From positions 1 to 33,897 of the forward strand of contig NZ_WVUD01000043.1 of NCBI RefSeq assembly GCF_009856865.1: a DNA stretch of 33,897 nt, read 5' to 3'. A model generated the notes under the pieces. It made no database searches. It had not been told where the DNA came from and saw nothing but the letters and a program-made list of their open reading frames with translations. Below are positions 1-8,063 of the stretch, piece by piece. The position numbers were made by a program, and so were the translations under genes. Within the stretch, counting starts at the first letter, position 1. Every line of letters starts with the position of its first letter. This DNA comes from Solidesulfovibrio aerotolerans (GTDB lineage Bacteria; Desulfobacterota; Desulfovibrionia; Desulfovibrionales; Desulfovibrionaceae).

Positions 1-70
1 GCTCAAGGCCACCTTGCCCGCCAGGAAGACTGCTCTGCGCGAAGAGATCAGCGGGCAGCTCGCCGTTCAT
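1..70 (-). CDS. Possible start of a CDS running off the window edge
   Basis: An ATG on the minus strand opens 23 codons with no stop before the window edge. It would lie downstream of the minus-strand ligase/ACP pair and could be the next gene of that operon. There is no clear ribosome binding site and too little sequence to assign a family. Between this start and the ACP stop (71-268) the ACP frame reads on for about 50 codons beyond its stop codon without an ATG; I assign nothing there. Confidence 0.2.
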   Translation of the reverse strand, partial: MNGELPADLFAQSSLPGGQGGLE

Positions 71-268
71 TCCCGCACCCCTGACATCATCGCGGGGCGG
101 CTTCGACTGCCCTTTTCATCGCCTCGGCCGGGCGTGACCAAGTGCTTGGGCCACCCCGAGAGCAATGAGAGGTTCGGCCGCTTCTGGTTGATCGCGGTCA
201 GCCTTAATGCGTTCAAACAGCGCTGGGGACTGCCCACGCGAAAAGTGGCACAGCCTGAACGTGTCCGG

Positions 269-514
269 CTATTTCCCCCTGGGGGCGCGGTTTATGAACT
301 CAGCGAAATCATCCAGCGAACGAAGTTGCCAAGCAGTGTCTTCAGGGATGTCGATGGCAAAGCGATCCTCAACTGCGACAATAAAAGTCGGAAAATCCAC
401 AGAATCAAGCCCCTGAAGCAAAAGGGGGGCATCAGGCTTCACGCCGGCAATGATTGCCTCATCAATCCCGGCCAAGCGCAATAGATCCGTTAACTCTGAC
501 CCCGTGATCGACAT
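269..514 (-). CDS. Acyl carrier protein (starter-unit ACP candidate)
   Basis: The protein has 81 residues, the normal ACP length. The phosphopantetheine site is Ser38 in the motif QGLDSVDF, with the usual acidic helix following. It lies 36 bases downstream of the benzoate-CoA-ligase-type gene on the same strand, so the two are probably co-transcribed. In the Xanthomonas xanthomonadin pathway a ligase (XanA2) loads hydroxybenzoate onto a dedicated ACP (XanC); the pair here fits that arrangement. That role is inferred from context and not proven by the sequence. The two other ACPs of the window (9286, 19132) carry the more standard GLDSLDAV motif, so this ACP is the divergent one. Confidence 0.88.
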   Translation of the reverse strand: MSITGSELTDLLRLAGIDEAIIAGVKPDAPLLLQGLDSVDFPTFIVAVEDRFAIDIPEDTAWQLRSLDDFAEFINRAPRGK

Positions 515-550
515 GAAAAGCTCCTTCGATTCAGTGCTCGCAGCGACGGC

Positions 551-2032
551 TTAGGCTTGGACCAGCGCGCGGCGCATGATTTTACCCGTCGAGGTCTTGG
601 GCAGGGCTGCAACCAACTGGAAGCGCACGGGGCACATGTCCTCGGGCAGATGCTCCCGGACAAACCGTCGCAGTTCCCCGCCAAAATTTGAACCCGCTTC
701 GACGCCGTTTCGGGCTACGACAAAGGCCTGAGGCCGTTCCAAGCCCTCCACACGGCAACCGATGACGGCGCATTCCACCACGTCAGGATGGGTCAGCAGC
801 ACATTCTCGACTTCCTGGGGCGAGACGAACCGTCCCCCCACCTTGAGCATGTCGTCAGCCCGGCCTTGGTGGATGAACACCCCGTCTGAGGCTGTAAACA
901 TGTCGCCAGTGCGCAGCCAGCCGTCAGGCAGCATGGTCTCCTGACTTTTTTCTGGAAGGTTCCAGTAGGCGGTTGCCGTGCCTTCTCCTCGGATCAGCAA
1001 AAGACCCGGCTGGCCGGCGGCGACATCAGTGTCGGCTTCATCCACCAAGCGGACTTCAAACCCTGGAGCGACTTTGCCGGTGGCACCAGGCATCGCTTCG
1101 CCGGGACGGTTGGAAATGAACAGGTTGTAGGCTTCGGTAGAACCGATGCCCTCGCAGATTTCGCAACCGGTCATCTGCTTCCAGGCCTTGAAGGTTGCCG
1201 CCGGCAACGCCTCGCCGGCAGAATAAAAGAGGCGCACGCCGCCGAGGTAACTGTCCGGCTCAAGGACTCGCAGCAGGAGGTTATACAAGGTAGGCACGGC
1301 GAAAAAAACGCTCGGCCGGTAGCGTCTGATCAACTGGAGCAGTTCGGCGGGGCCAGGCTTTTCGGGGGACAAGATGGCCGTTGCGCCATAGGCCAGGGCC
1401 AAGCTGAAGGAGGCGATCAAGCCATAGGCAAAGGACAGCTTGCTGGCGGAGAAAATCACGTCGTTCTCGGTCAGGCCAATCAGGCCGCCGAAGGTCTCGG
1501 CCGGGCGCAGAATGTCGCGGTGACGATGGGGAACGCCCTTGGGACGACCCGTGGAGCCTGAGGTGTAGAGCAAAAGGGCAAGATCGTTGGCTTCAGGGGT
1601 ATGAGGTTCCAGGAAGTCGCAATAGGTTCGTAATCCTTCGGGACCACCTGGGGAGCAGGGCAGAACGGGAATGTTTGAAGCGACAGCGGCGGGATGACCC
1701 GTGTCCGCAATCAGTACACGGGCTCCCGCGTCGGCCAGAATCCAGGCATACTCTTCAGGGCGCAGAGACGACGATAGCGGCATGGGGCAAGCGCCGATCC
1801 ACATAGCCCCCAAAAGCATGATGGGCGTCGCTGGTCCATCCGGCAGGACGCATCCCACCCTATCGCCTGGCTGTACGCCTGAGGCAGCCAGCATAGCCCC
1901 GGTTCGGGCTACGGCGCTGGCCAAGTCGGCATAGGTCAAGACGTCGTCGCCGCACAGGTAGGCCGGCTTGTCTGGGTGACGTTCCAGATTGGGGAACAAC
2001 AGCTCCCACGCCGCATTGGAGACCGAGGTCAC
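551..2032 (-). CDS. Adenylate-forming benzoate-CoA-ligase-type enzyme
   Basis: The 493-residue protein belongs to the ANL superfamily. It shows the phosphate-binding loop YTSGSTGRPKG at about 156-166, a GIGSTE motif in the middle, GWLRTGD, the hinge region around GRADDMLKVGG, and the C-terminal catalytic lysine in STGK (Lys484). Overall it resembles benzoate/hydroxybenzoate ligases, so an aryl acid is the likely substrate, activated as acyl-AMP and passed to CoA or an ACP. The start is GTG at 2032, supported by a GGAGG about six bases upstream. The ACP gene follows directly, suggesting aryl-ACP formation for the polyene cluster that begins 2.7 kb away on the opposite strand. The exact aryl acid cannot be read from the sequence. 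Confidence 0.88.
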   Translation of the reverse strand: MTSVSNAAWELLFPNLERHPDKPAYLCGDDVLTYADLASAVARTGAMLAASGVQPGDRVGCVLPDGPATPIMLLGAMWIGACPMPLSSSLRPEEYAWILADAGARVLIADTGHPAAVASNIPVLPCSPGGPEGLRTYCDFLEPHTPEANDLALLLYTSGSTGRPKGVPHRHRDILRPAETFGGLIGLTENDVIFSASKLSFAYGLIASFSLALAYGATAILSPEKPGPAELLQLIRRYRPSVFFAVPTLYNLLLRVLEPDSYLGGVRLFYSAGEALPAATFKAWKQMTGCEICEGIGSTEAYNLFISNRPGEAMPGATGKVAPGFEVRLVDEADTDVAAGQPGLLLIRGEGTATAYWNLPEKSQETMLPDGWLRTGDMFTASDGVFIHQGRADDMLKVGGRFVSPQEVENVLLTHPDVVECAVIGCRVEGLERPQAFVVARNGVEAGSNFGGELRRFVREHLPEDMCPVRFQLVAALPKTSTGKIMRRALVQA

Positions 2033-3045
2033 AGGCAGCCTCCCTGAATTGTTGTCGGGTTATCCTCATTGAAATAAGCAAGGTGTCTCAAAATGCAAGG
2101 GAATCGCAGGCGGAAGTTGAAGATATAGATGTCAGCGTTGTAGCCGAACGTGGAGGGCAATCCGGGACTGATATTGTTGGCCAGGGGGATAGTCTGGGGT
2201 GATGCGAGGGATTGCCTCCTGGTAGCGCGCACTGCCGCGATCGTTGGGCAGAAATTAACTTGGCACTGAGGGCTGAATGGCGGAGAAACTGGACAACCAT
2301 CTGAAATTGTACTGGAATATGAATCGTGCAAGGGAGCAGGGATTCCCTCCCCGGGGTGGAAGGTCCCCAACGTTCCACCCTTCACCTTAAAATTTACGGT
2401 AAATAGTTAAAATATTTAACTAAATTTTAAAGGTGCAAGGTGCAAGGTTTAAAAAGTTAAAATATATATATTTATTATTATTTTTCCTTTTTAAAAAAGT
2501 ATAATCCAACCTTCCACCTTCCACCACATGACATTTATCTTTAAAATACAATATGTTAAGCGGTGCAGGGTGGAAAAAGGGAACCTCCCACCTTCCACCT
2601 AGCCTTATGTTTTAAAATAGTATAACAATTTCAATAGAATATACAATTTCTATTTATTTGACTGAAATTCGATAACAATTTTATATTCAATGCATCGAGC
2701 GCAGACTTATGCCTCGTAAAATTATCTACTAACTATTCAGTATCTCTACTGCAATCAAGACAATCTGATGCAATCGGAATTGTTCAGCGATCATAAGCAA
2801 GAGGAAAAATTCTTTCTGAAAATTGGTACTGTAGTCCATACTGCCGATTAATCGGTCAGCACTCATCAGTATTCTACCATTATTAGGGTATCTTTACCCT
2901 TATCAATAAGTTCAGATCTGCCACACAGATAAATACAGCCCAAGGGTCAGAAATCTTGGTCCAGTCAGCGACGAAATGGTCTGTCGCTCTTCCTCGGATA
3001 CAGGCGGTCTCGCCGAACGCTATCTTTACAGCTTCGGAAGTTGTC
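2033..3045. other. Gene-free AT-rich intergenic region
   Basis: About 1 kb without a credible gene. Positions 2033-2350 have ordinary composition and should hold the promoter of the minus-strand ligase, but I see no clear -35/-10 pair. Positions 2390-2900 are strongly AT-rich, with long A/T runs broken by G-rich or C-rich blocks described as a separate repeat feature. ORFs here (for example a 118-codon frame on the minus strand at 2029-2385) have no ribosome site and no protein-like composition. Very low GC next to average-GC genes suggests acquired DNA or a silenced regulatory region. Confidence 0.6.
2353..2600. repeat. Dispersed GGTGGAAGG/CCTTCCACC blocks in both orientations
   Basis: Four blocks share one motif. 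Block 1 (2353-2388) has GGGTGGAA, an 11-base loop, then TTCCACCC, a hairpin. Block 2 (2430-2450) has AAGGTGCAAGGTGCAAGG. Block 3 (2506-2529) has ACCTTCCACCTTCCACCA, the near-complement of block 2, so the two could pair over about 18 bases around an AT-rich loop. Block 4 (2562-2600) has GGTGCAGGGTGGAA followed by CCCACCTTCCACC, again able to fold back. The pattern is directly visible. Whether it is a structured RNA, a protein-binding iteron array or decayed repeat DNA is open. Confidence 0.6.
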
Positions 3046-3081
3046 GTAAAAACCCCCAACGCCGGGAGGGGCATTGGGGGC
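3046..3081 (-). terminator. Rho-independent terminator of the MucR-type gene
   Basis: Read on the minus strand, a stem of CCCCCAA pairing with TTGGGGG encloses a short GC-rich loop and is followed by TTTTT. It lies about 50 bases past the stop codon of the zinc-finger regulator gene. Confidence 0.75.
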
Positions 3082-3130
3082 CAGGGGGAAGCCGCATACG
3101 TCGGGCGGCGTCGGAAGGGAAATTTCCAGG

Positions 3131-3538
3131 TTAGTCGGCTTTCTTGGCCCCTTTCCGTTCCCACAACTTCATATCATTCATTTTCTTGCGGCGGTCACGA
3201 GCCAAAGACTTACAAGCCAATCCAGTTCCCTTTTTATAACCATACTTGGCCCGGTATGCTTCCGGGGTGAGTCCATGGCTGGCAAGGTGCTTCTTGGTGA
3301 TGACCTTAAAGGACTTGCCACACTCCAGGCAGGTGATAGAGGATTCCTTGATCGCTTTCTTCGAGTCAATGGTCGGGGCTTGGTCCTCAGTGGAGCCTGC
3401 AACGAGTTGTCCAACCTCGATAGCCTGGAAGCCTTTTGCCAGCGTGCTGACCATGCTGACGATCTCTTCCTGGGTCATTGAGCGGGTGGTGGCTTGAGCC
3501 TTGACGATTTCAAGCGCGGCCTGTGTGTATTCGTTCAT
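3131..3538 (-). CDS. MucR/Ros-family zinc-finger transcriptional regulator
   Basis: With the ATG at 3538 the protein has 135 residues. The C-terminal half carries the prokaryotic Cys2His2 finger of this family: CLECGKSF (Cys70, Cys73) and KKHLASH (His84, His88), followed by the family signature GLTPEAYRAKYG and a basic tail ending in lysine-rich residues. Ros/MucR proteins bind AT-rich promoter DNA and mostly repress surface-polysaccharide, motility or mobile-element genes. A frame extension to a TTG at 3601 lacks a ribosome site, whereas the ATG has GAGGA just upstream. The gene is divergent from the IHF/HU gene and sits next to an AT-rich region, a likely target. Control of the polyene cluster is possible but not shown. 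Confidence 0.88.
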   Translation of the reverse strand: MNEYTQAALEIVKAQATTRSMTQEEIVSMVSTLAKGFQAIEVGQLVAGSTEDQAPTIDSKKAIKESSITCLECGKSFKVITKKHLASHGLTPEAYRAKYGYKKGTGLACKSLARDRRKKMNDMKLWERKGAKKAD

Positions 3539-3572
3539 TGTGTCCTCGTGTTTGTTTGCGGTGAACACAAGA

Positions 3573-3601
3573 GCCATAGGCTGTGAGGCACCGTTTGGCA
3601 A
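3573..3601 (-). promoter_or_regulatory. Possible sigma70 promoter of the MucR-type gene
   Basis: On the minus strand TTGCCA (3601-3596) is followed after 17 bases by TATGGC (3578-3573), about 35 bases upstream of the ATG. The -10 box is only fair, so this is a moderate call. Confidence 0.35.
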
Positions 3602-3616
3602 GGGGGCTCGCGCTAC

Positions 3617-3645
3617 TTGCTTGAATGGGTGATTACCACTATTAT
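3617..3645 (+). promoter_or_regulatory. Sigma70-type promoter of the IHF/HU gene
   Basis: TTGCTT (3617-3622), a 17-base spacer and TATTAT (3640-3645) match the consensus well. Transcription would start near 3652, 18 bases before the ATG, giving a short leader that holds the AAGGGGG ribosome site. Confidence 0.7.
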
Positions 3646-3669
3646 ACCAAGCACAGCAAGGGGGTGAAG

Positions 3670-3945
3670 ATGAACAGAAGCGAACTAATCAAATCTTTTG
3701 CGGAGCGGTTCAATACGCCAGATTACGAGGCCTCAGCCTTCGTAAACCTCTTTTTCGAGAGGATCAGGCAGGCGCTCATTGATGGCGACCGCGTGGAGAT
3801 TCGTGGCTTTGGCTCCTTCGCAATGAAGGACTACGAGGGCTACACGGGCAGGAACCCCAAGACAGGGGCCGTCGCCACTGTCGGACCAAAGCGGCTGCCG
3901 TTCTTCAAGGCGAGTAGGCAATTAAAAGACCTTTTAAACAAGTAA
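3670..3945 (+). CDS. IHF/HU-family DNA-bending protein
   Basis: The 91-residue protein is full length for the family. It begins MNRSELIKSFAERF, has the beta-arm core VEIRGFGSFAMKDYEGYTGRNPKTG (given here as family landmarks GFGSF near 47-50 and RNPKTG at 61-66) and ends FFKASRQLKDLLN. The charged VEIRGFGSF segment and the RNPKTG arm motif are closer to IHF-beta than to HU. It would act as a dimer that bends DNA during transcription, recombination or integration. ATG at 3670 is chosen over an upstream in-frame start because AAGGGGG lies just before it. The gene is divergent from the MucR-type regulator. Confidence 0.9.
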   Translation: MNRSELIKSFAERFNTPDYEASAFVNLFFERIRQALIDGDRVEIRGFGSFAMKDYEGYTGRNPKTGAVATVGPKRLPFFKASRQLKDLLNK

Positions 3946-4262
3946 TTGGCGGTGACCTGTAGGTGTTATGCATCTATACGTGGAGCGTTCTTTCGCCAAG
4001 AGCCTTGGCCAGTTGTTTGAGCAACCCATGCTGCCCGTTAAGATCTCGGGTGTTTGGTTATTGGCCAGCAGGGAATAGATCCTGGTAAAGGAAACTTTGC
4101 TGTCGATTTTTCTCATGGTTTTACCTTCATGACCGCCACTAGAGGTGGTCAGACTCAACCAGTTTTTTTACAGAATTATTGCAGTTCCCGGGTGTAACCA
4201 ATACATTGCTAGCGATATTTGTTAGTTGTTTTCAGGATGATAGATTTATTTCCGGCCCAACT
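3946..4262. other. Intergenic stretch, no supported gene
   Basis: No convincing gene. A minus-strand frame (ATG at about 4116 to 3934) encodes 60 residues after a modest AAGGT ribosome site but matches no family I recognise and has a poor protein-like composition. An imperfect hairpin (GACCGCC/GGTGGTC, about 4130-4150) is visible. The right part may be a more decayed 5' continuation of the ATPase fragment that follows. Confidence 0.4.
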
Positions 4263-4576
4263 GCTTTACACTCATTGTCGAGACCGATATTAATAATCTG
4301 CAATAATTGGATTCTGGAGGGGCCACGTCGGGAATTTACGGGCCTCAAGCTTGGGACAACCACGCAAGTGAGGCTGAACGGTAGAATGCGTTTCTGCCGG
4401 AGACCGTGGACCGAATGTTCAACCAACTGAGGTCTAGCGTCCGAGTTAATGACCGACTATGCCTACATTACAAATATTACGGCGTCAGTAGTATTCAGGA
4501 CATTGCGGCCAACCAACTGACCGGGCAGCTGAATATACTGCAACGATGTAAGATACGAGACAAGATACTCATGTAA
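4263..4576 (+). pseudogene. Decayed 3' fragment of a RecA-like (Sak4-type) ATPase gene
   Basis: The DNA aligns with the 3' third of the intact gene at 29320-30291. The stretch from CTTTACAC (4264) through CTGGAGGGG (about 4314) matches the intact copy with small insertions and deletions. From 4409 the reading frame is restored and gives DRMFNQL, then YYGVSSIQDI, AANQLTGQLN and LQRCKIRDK, against DRMFNQL, RYGVSGLEDL, EANQLTEQLN and LRQCKMREE in the intact protein. There is no start, no P-loop part and several frame breaks, so it is non-functional. Codon-level divergence is high, implying an old or separately acquired copy and not a fresh duplication. Confidence 0.8.
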
Positions 4577-4705
4577 ATTATTGCATTTTACAACATGATC
4601 CGAAAGCTACATATGCCAGTCGTCGGGATGGACAACCAAATTTTTTAGGATATGCTTTTTCAATTATTGCTCGAAAAAATCGGAATAAGTCATGCGAGGC
4701 CTTAA

Positions 4706-5422
4706 ATGCCCATTGCTTTAGTAACAGGTGCTAGCAGAGGAATAGGAGCCGCGATCGCCCTAGACCTAGCGCAACATGGCTTCGATATATGGCTAAACTA
4801 CAGGAATAACCACCAAGACGCCAATCGTGTAGCTGATTTGATTAGGGGGTCAGGACAAAAATGCTTAGAACTTCCTTTTGACGTGTCACACCCAGAGGAA
4901 GTTTCGAAATGGCTCACTCCTTTACTAGCACAAAAAACCCCAGACGTCTTGGTTAACAATGCTGGCTTCTCACGAGATGCGCTTTTGGTTTGGATGAAAC
5001 AAGAAGAATGGAGTGATGTCCTAGGCGTACATTTGCATGGATTCTTTAACGTAACAAAAGCTATACTTCCAGGAATGATTCGGGCTCGTGGTGGACGCAT
5101 AATCAATATCGTTTCCACTTCCGGCGAACGAGGTGTAGCAGGCCAAGTTAATTACTCCGCTGCGAAGGCAGGACTTATCGGCGCAACCAGATCGCTCGCG
5201 GTGGAGGTTGCCAAGCGGAACATTCTGGTCAACGCAGTCTCGCCTGGTTTTATTGAAACTGAAATGACCAGTGCCATACCCAAGGATAAAGTGCTTCCTC
5301 TGATCCCTTTAGGCCGATTTGGAACGCCGGAGGAGATAGCCGCTGTCGTGAGATTTCTTTGCTCGCCCGGTGCAAGCTATATCACAGGGCAAGTGATTGG
5401 TGTGAACGGGGGGGTGTCGTGA
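4706..5422 (+). CDS. fabG: 3-oxoacyl-ACP reductase (FabG/ApeQ-like)
   Basis: The 238-residue short-chain dehydrogenase reduces the 3-ketoacyl-ACP intermediate with NADPH in each chain-extension cycle. The nucleotide-binding motif TGASRGIG is at 7-14, NNAG at 84-87, and the catalytic Ser137, Tyr150 and Lys154 (YSAAK) are all present. The fourth tetrad residue, normally Asn, appears as His109 in GVHLHGFF. The substitution should not abolish activity but may mark the subfamily. Start ATG at 4706 follows GAGG by seven bases. This is the first gene of a 20-gene run; its stop overlaps the GTG start of the next gene. I find no convincing promoter in the 129 bases before it. Confidence 0.92.
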   Translation: MPIALVTGASRGIGAAIALDLAQHGFDIWLNYRNNHQDANRVADLIRGSGQKCLELPFDVSHPEEVSKWLTPLLAQKTPDVLVNNAGFSRDALLVWMKQEEWSDVLGVHLHGFFNVTKAILPGMIRARGGRIINIVSTSGERGVAGQVNYSAAKAGLIGATRSLAVEVAKRNILVNAVSPGFIETEMTSAIPKDKVLPLIPLGRFGTPEEIAAVVRFLCSPGASYITGQVIGVNGGVS

Positions 5423-6642
5423 TCCACCGGGTCGTCATCACAGGATTTGGCATCGTCTCGTGCCTGGGCATCGGCGCAGAGAACGTGGGGAATGCGCTTC
5501 GGCAAGGGAAAAGCGGTATCGTCAATGATCCAGAACGTTCAGCATTAGGTTTTCGAAGCCCCCTCACAGGTCAGATAAGTGGTTTCGACCGACAGGCTTA
5601 TCTGAGCCGCAAGCAACGCAAGACCATGCCTGATTTCGTTCTTCACGCTTATGTGGCAGTTGAAGAGGCCATGGGCATGGCGCGACTCACCCGGGAAGAT
5701 GTCCATGGCCCAGCAACCGGCATTATTTTCGGAGCGGACTCAAGTTGCGAGTCCGCCATCCGGGCGGTTGACATTGTGAGAGCAACTGGCGAGACCAAGG
5801 CTATTGGCGGCGCTACTGTCTTTGGGGTCATGAACTCGACGGTCAGTATGAATCTGGGATGTCTCTTCGGCATCCAGGGCGCGTGTTGGACAGTCAGTGC
5901 CGCGTGCGCGAGTGGAACCTTGGCCATCGGACAGGCCGCACAGCTTGTTGCCTCAGGACAGCAGCAGCGCGTCATCTGCGGTGGTGCCCAGGAAATTAAT
6001 TGGCAATCTACGTCCAGCTTTGACGCCCTCAGAGCCTTCAGTATGGACTCCGTCAATCCGACACGGGCCAGCAAACCTTTCGATAGCAGGCGCGATGGTT
6101 TGGTGCCCAGTGGTGGGGCGGCGGCCTTGGTGCTGGAAAGCCATGACTCGGCATCCAGGCGTGGTGTACCGATAGCAGGTGAAGTACTTGGCTTTGGCTT
6201 TGCTTCGGATGGTGAGAGCATGGCAGTACCTACAGGAGTTGGCCTTGGGATGGCTATCCGGCAGGCCCTGCATCAGGCCGGGGCCGGCCCGGAGGCCATT
6301 GATTATATATGCGCCCATGCCACATCCACTCCGCGCGGGGATGCGGTCGAGGCACAAGTACTTCTAGACATCTTTGGAGATATTCAACCGCCAACTTCGT
6401 CTCTTAAATCCATGACTGGCCATGAGCTTTGGATGGCCGGTGCTTCTCAGGCTGTTAGCTGCTCCATCATGGCCCAGGGCGGTTTTATTGCTCCGAATAT
6501 CAATTTTGAGGAGCCGGATGAACTGTCTTCAAGGCTCAACATAATCCGCGAGTTAATCCCGCAGGGGCCGCAGATGGCGCTTTGCAACGCCGCCGGTTTC
6601 GGCGGCACCAATGCAGCCCTTATACTGGGATTTCAAAGATGA
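5419..6642 (+). CDS. Beta-ketoacyl-ACP synthase (KS1)
   Basis: This FabF-like condensing enzyme has 407 residues from the GTG at 5419, which overlaps the fabG stop as GTGA; the longer frame reaching to 5359 lies inside fabG. The catalytic triad is complete: Cys163 in SAACASGT, His300 in CAHATSTP and His335 in MTGHELWMAG, with Lys330 nearby. It would perform decarboxylative Claisen condensation on ACP-bound chains. In E. coli the aryl polyene cluster uses ApeR as a single KS plus the ApeO/ApeC pair. Here there are two extra single KS genes close together, this one and the one at 8057. The motif ATSTPRGD is slightly unlike the classical HGTGT, suggesting a specialised subfamily. Confidence 0.9.
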   Translation: MIHRVVITGFGIVSCLGIGAENVGNALRQGKSGIVNDPERSALGFRSPLTGQISGFDRQAYLSRKQRKTMPDFVLHAYVAVEEAMGMARLTREDVHGPATGIIFGADSSCESAIRAVDIVRATGETKAIGGATVFGVMNSTVSMNLGCLFGIQGACWTVSAACASGTLAIGQAAQLVASGQQQRVICGGAQEINWQSTSSFDALRAFSMDSVNPTRASKPFDSRRDGLVPSGGAAALVLESHDSASRRGVPIAGEVLGFGFASDGESMAVPTGVGLGMAIRQALHQAGAGPEAIDYICAHATSTPRGDAVEAQVLLDIFGDIQPPTSSLKSMTGHELWMAGASQAVSCSIMAQGGFIAPNINFEEPDELSSRLNIIRELIPQGPQMALCNAAGFGGTNAALILGFQR

Positions 6643-8063
6643 AACGAACGTGTGTGGTGATCGGCGGCGGGATTTCCGGCATGAGCACCGCCATTCTGTT
6701 GGCCAAACAAGGATTTGACGTCACTCTGGTCGAAAGGGCCAGTCGGCTCGCCCCCCTTGTCAGAGGTTTTTCTCGCCAGGGAATGCACTTTGAGACCGGT
6801 TTCCATCATACCGGCTACCTGGAACAGGGTGAGATACTAGACCGGGCTTTTAAAGTTATGGGATTGACAGGCATAGAATCATTCCCGCTGGGCCTAGGAA
6901 GTGACCAAAGGGTGGTAGTGGATGGGGGGCCGACCGAGGGATATCCAATGTCTTCTGGATTCGTTCGTCTGCTGGATGTGCTCGGAGATTATTTTCCCCA
7001 AGAGCGGTCGCCCTTGCAGAATTATCTCAACTCAGTTGAAAAAACCCAGAACAGCTCTCCCTACCTAGCGCTTGATGCCTCTGGCCCGAGGGAAACACCT
7101 TATCGAGACTCAACATTGGCCGAAGTGCTTGATAGTTTGTTTACCGACAATAGGCTAAAGAGTATTCTTGCTTCCCAGGTTTTGTATCATGGTGTTCCGC
7201 CTGCCGAAGTCTCTTTCGTATTTCATGCCTGGGTTGGGGCAGCTGCCCTGCGTTCTCTGCGAACGATTAAGGGGGGGGGGAAGAGTCTGGTTCAAGCTTT
7301 TGAACGCGCACTCGAATATGCCGGGGTCCGCGTTGAGACGGGAAGAGGCGTCAACAGAGTCATCGTCTCGCCAGCGGGAGCCCTGGCTGGCGTATGCCTC
7401 GAGGACGGGCAGGCGCTGGAAACGAAAATTTGCGTCAGCACCGTTCACCCCGCGTTGCTTGCCGATCTTATTCCTGAAGGAATTTTTAGACCTGCATACA
7501 CAAACCGGCTGGCGAGACTCCCCGAGACTCCCCGAGCCGCTATGGTGTTTGGAATGATCCCTACTAACTCAGATGTCGCGCCAGGAAATTCGTGGCTGTT
7601 TCTTGAGGGCCACAATCCCGCATGTTGGTTTGGCGTAGAAGATCGCCGAGGGCCTGGGGCTATGTCTGTCATGATATCCGACCCTGGCGGAGATAATGGG
7701 ATGGCGAGTTTGGAACTCGCAGCATGTAGCGCTCCCGACGTATCGAAGTATGAGTTGAAAGAACATCTCATCCAATCCTACATGCAAAGATTGCCATCAC
7801 TTTACCAGAGGACACAATTTCTGGAAGTGGCGTCACCATCTACTTTCGCCCGCTTTACCAACTCGCCTTTCGGCAGCTATTATGGCCCACAGCACGCGGT
7901 GGGCGTGCACCCTCCCCAGCCACGCACCAGACTCCCGGGTTTCTATCTGGCCGGACAGGCGGTGGTGGCTCCCGGCATAGCTGGGGCTGTGATTTCTGCG
8001 TGTGTGGCTGTGGACGTTATGCTCGGAGGCGATACCGTACTCAAGGAACTGCGCCAATGTTGA
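6639..8063 (+). CDS. FAD-dependent phytoene-desaturase-like oxidoreductase
   Basis: The protein has 474 residues from the ATG at 6639, which overlaps the KS1 stop. An N-terminal dinucleotide fold (VVIGGGISGMS, residues 7-17, with the acidic ribose-binding Glu32 in LVER) marks the flavin-binding family that includes phytoene desaturases, carotenoid isomerases and amine oxidases. The C-terminus has the typical FYLAGQAVVAPGIAGA motif that closes the FAD site. Such an enzyme could desaturate or isomerise the polyene, or act on a related acyl chain. It is not part of the E. coli aryl polyene cluster. The reading frame crosses a run of ten G bases (7271-7280, codons for Lys-Gly-Gly-Gly-Lys), a possible slippage site. 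Confidence 0.88.
   Translation: MKRTCVVIGGGISGMSTAILLAKQGFDVTLVERASRLAPLVRGFSRQGMHFETGFHHTGYLEQGEILDRAFKVMGLTGIESFPLGLGSDQRVVVDGGPTEGYPMSSGFVRLLDVLGDYFPQERSPLQNYLNSVEKTQNSSPYLALDASGPRETPYRDSTLAEVLDSLFTDNRLKSILASQVLYHGVPPAEVSFVFHAWVGAAALRSLRTIKGGGKSLVQAFERALEYAGVRVETGRGVNRVIVSPAGALAGVCLEDGQALETKICVSTVHPALLADLIPEGIFRPAYTNRLARLPETPRAAMVFGMIPTNSDVAPGNSWLFLEGHNPACWFGVEDRRGPGAMSVMISDPGGDNGMASLELAACSAPDVSKYELKEHLIQSYMQRLPSLYQRTQFLEVASPSTFARFTNSPFGSYYGPQHAVGVHPPQPRTRLPGFYLAGQAVVAPGIAGAVISACVAVDVMLGGDTVLKELRQC

Noticed and set aside
14-484. 156-codon plus-strand ORF
   Set aside because: It is antisense to the ACP gene, which has a clear phosphopantetheine motif and natural start.
2029-2385. 118-codon minus-strand ORF upstream of the ligase
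   Set aside because: No ribosome site, poor composition, overlaps the promoter region of the ligase gene.
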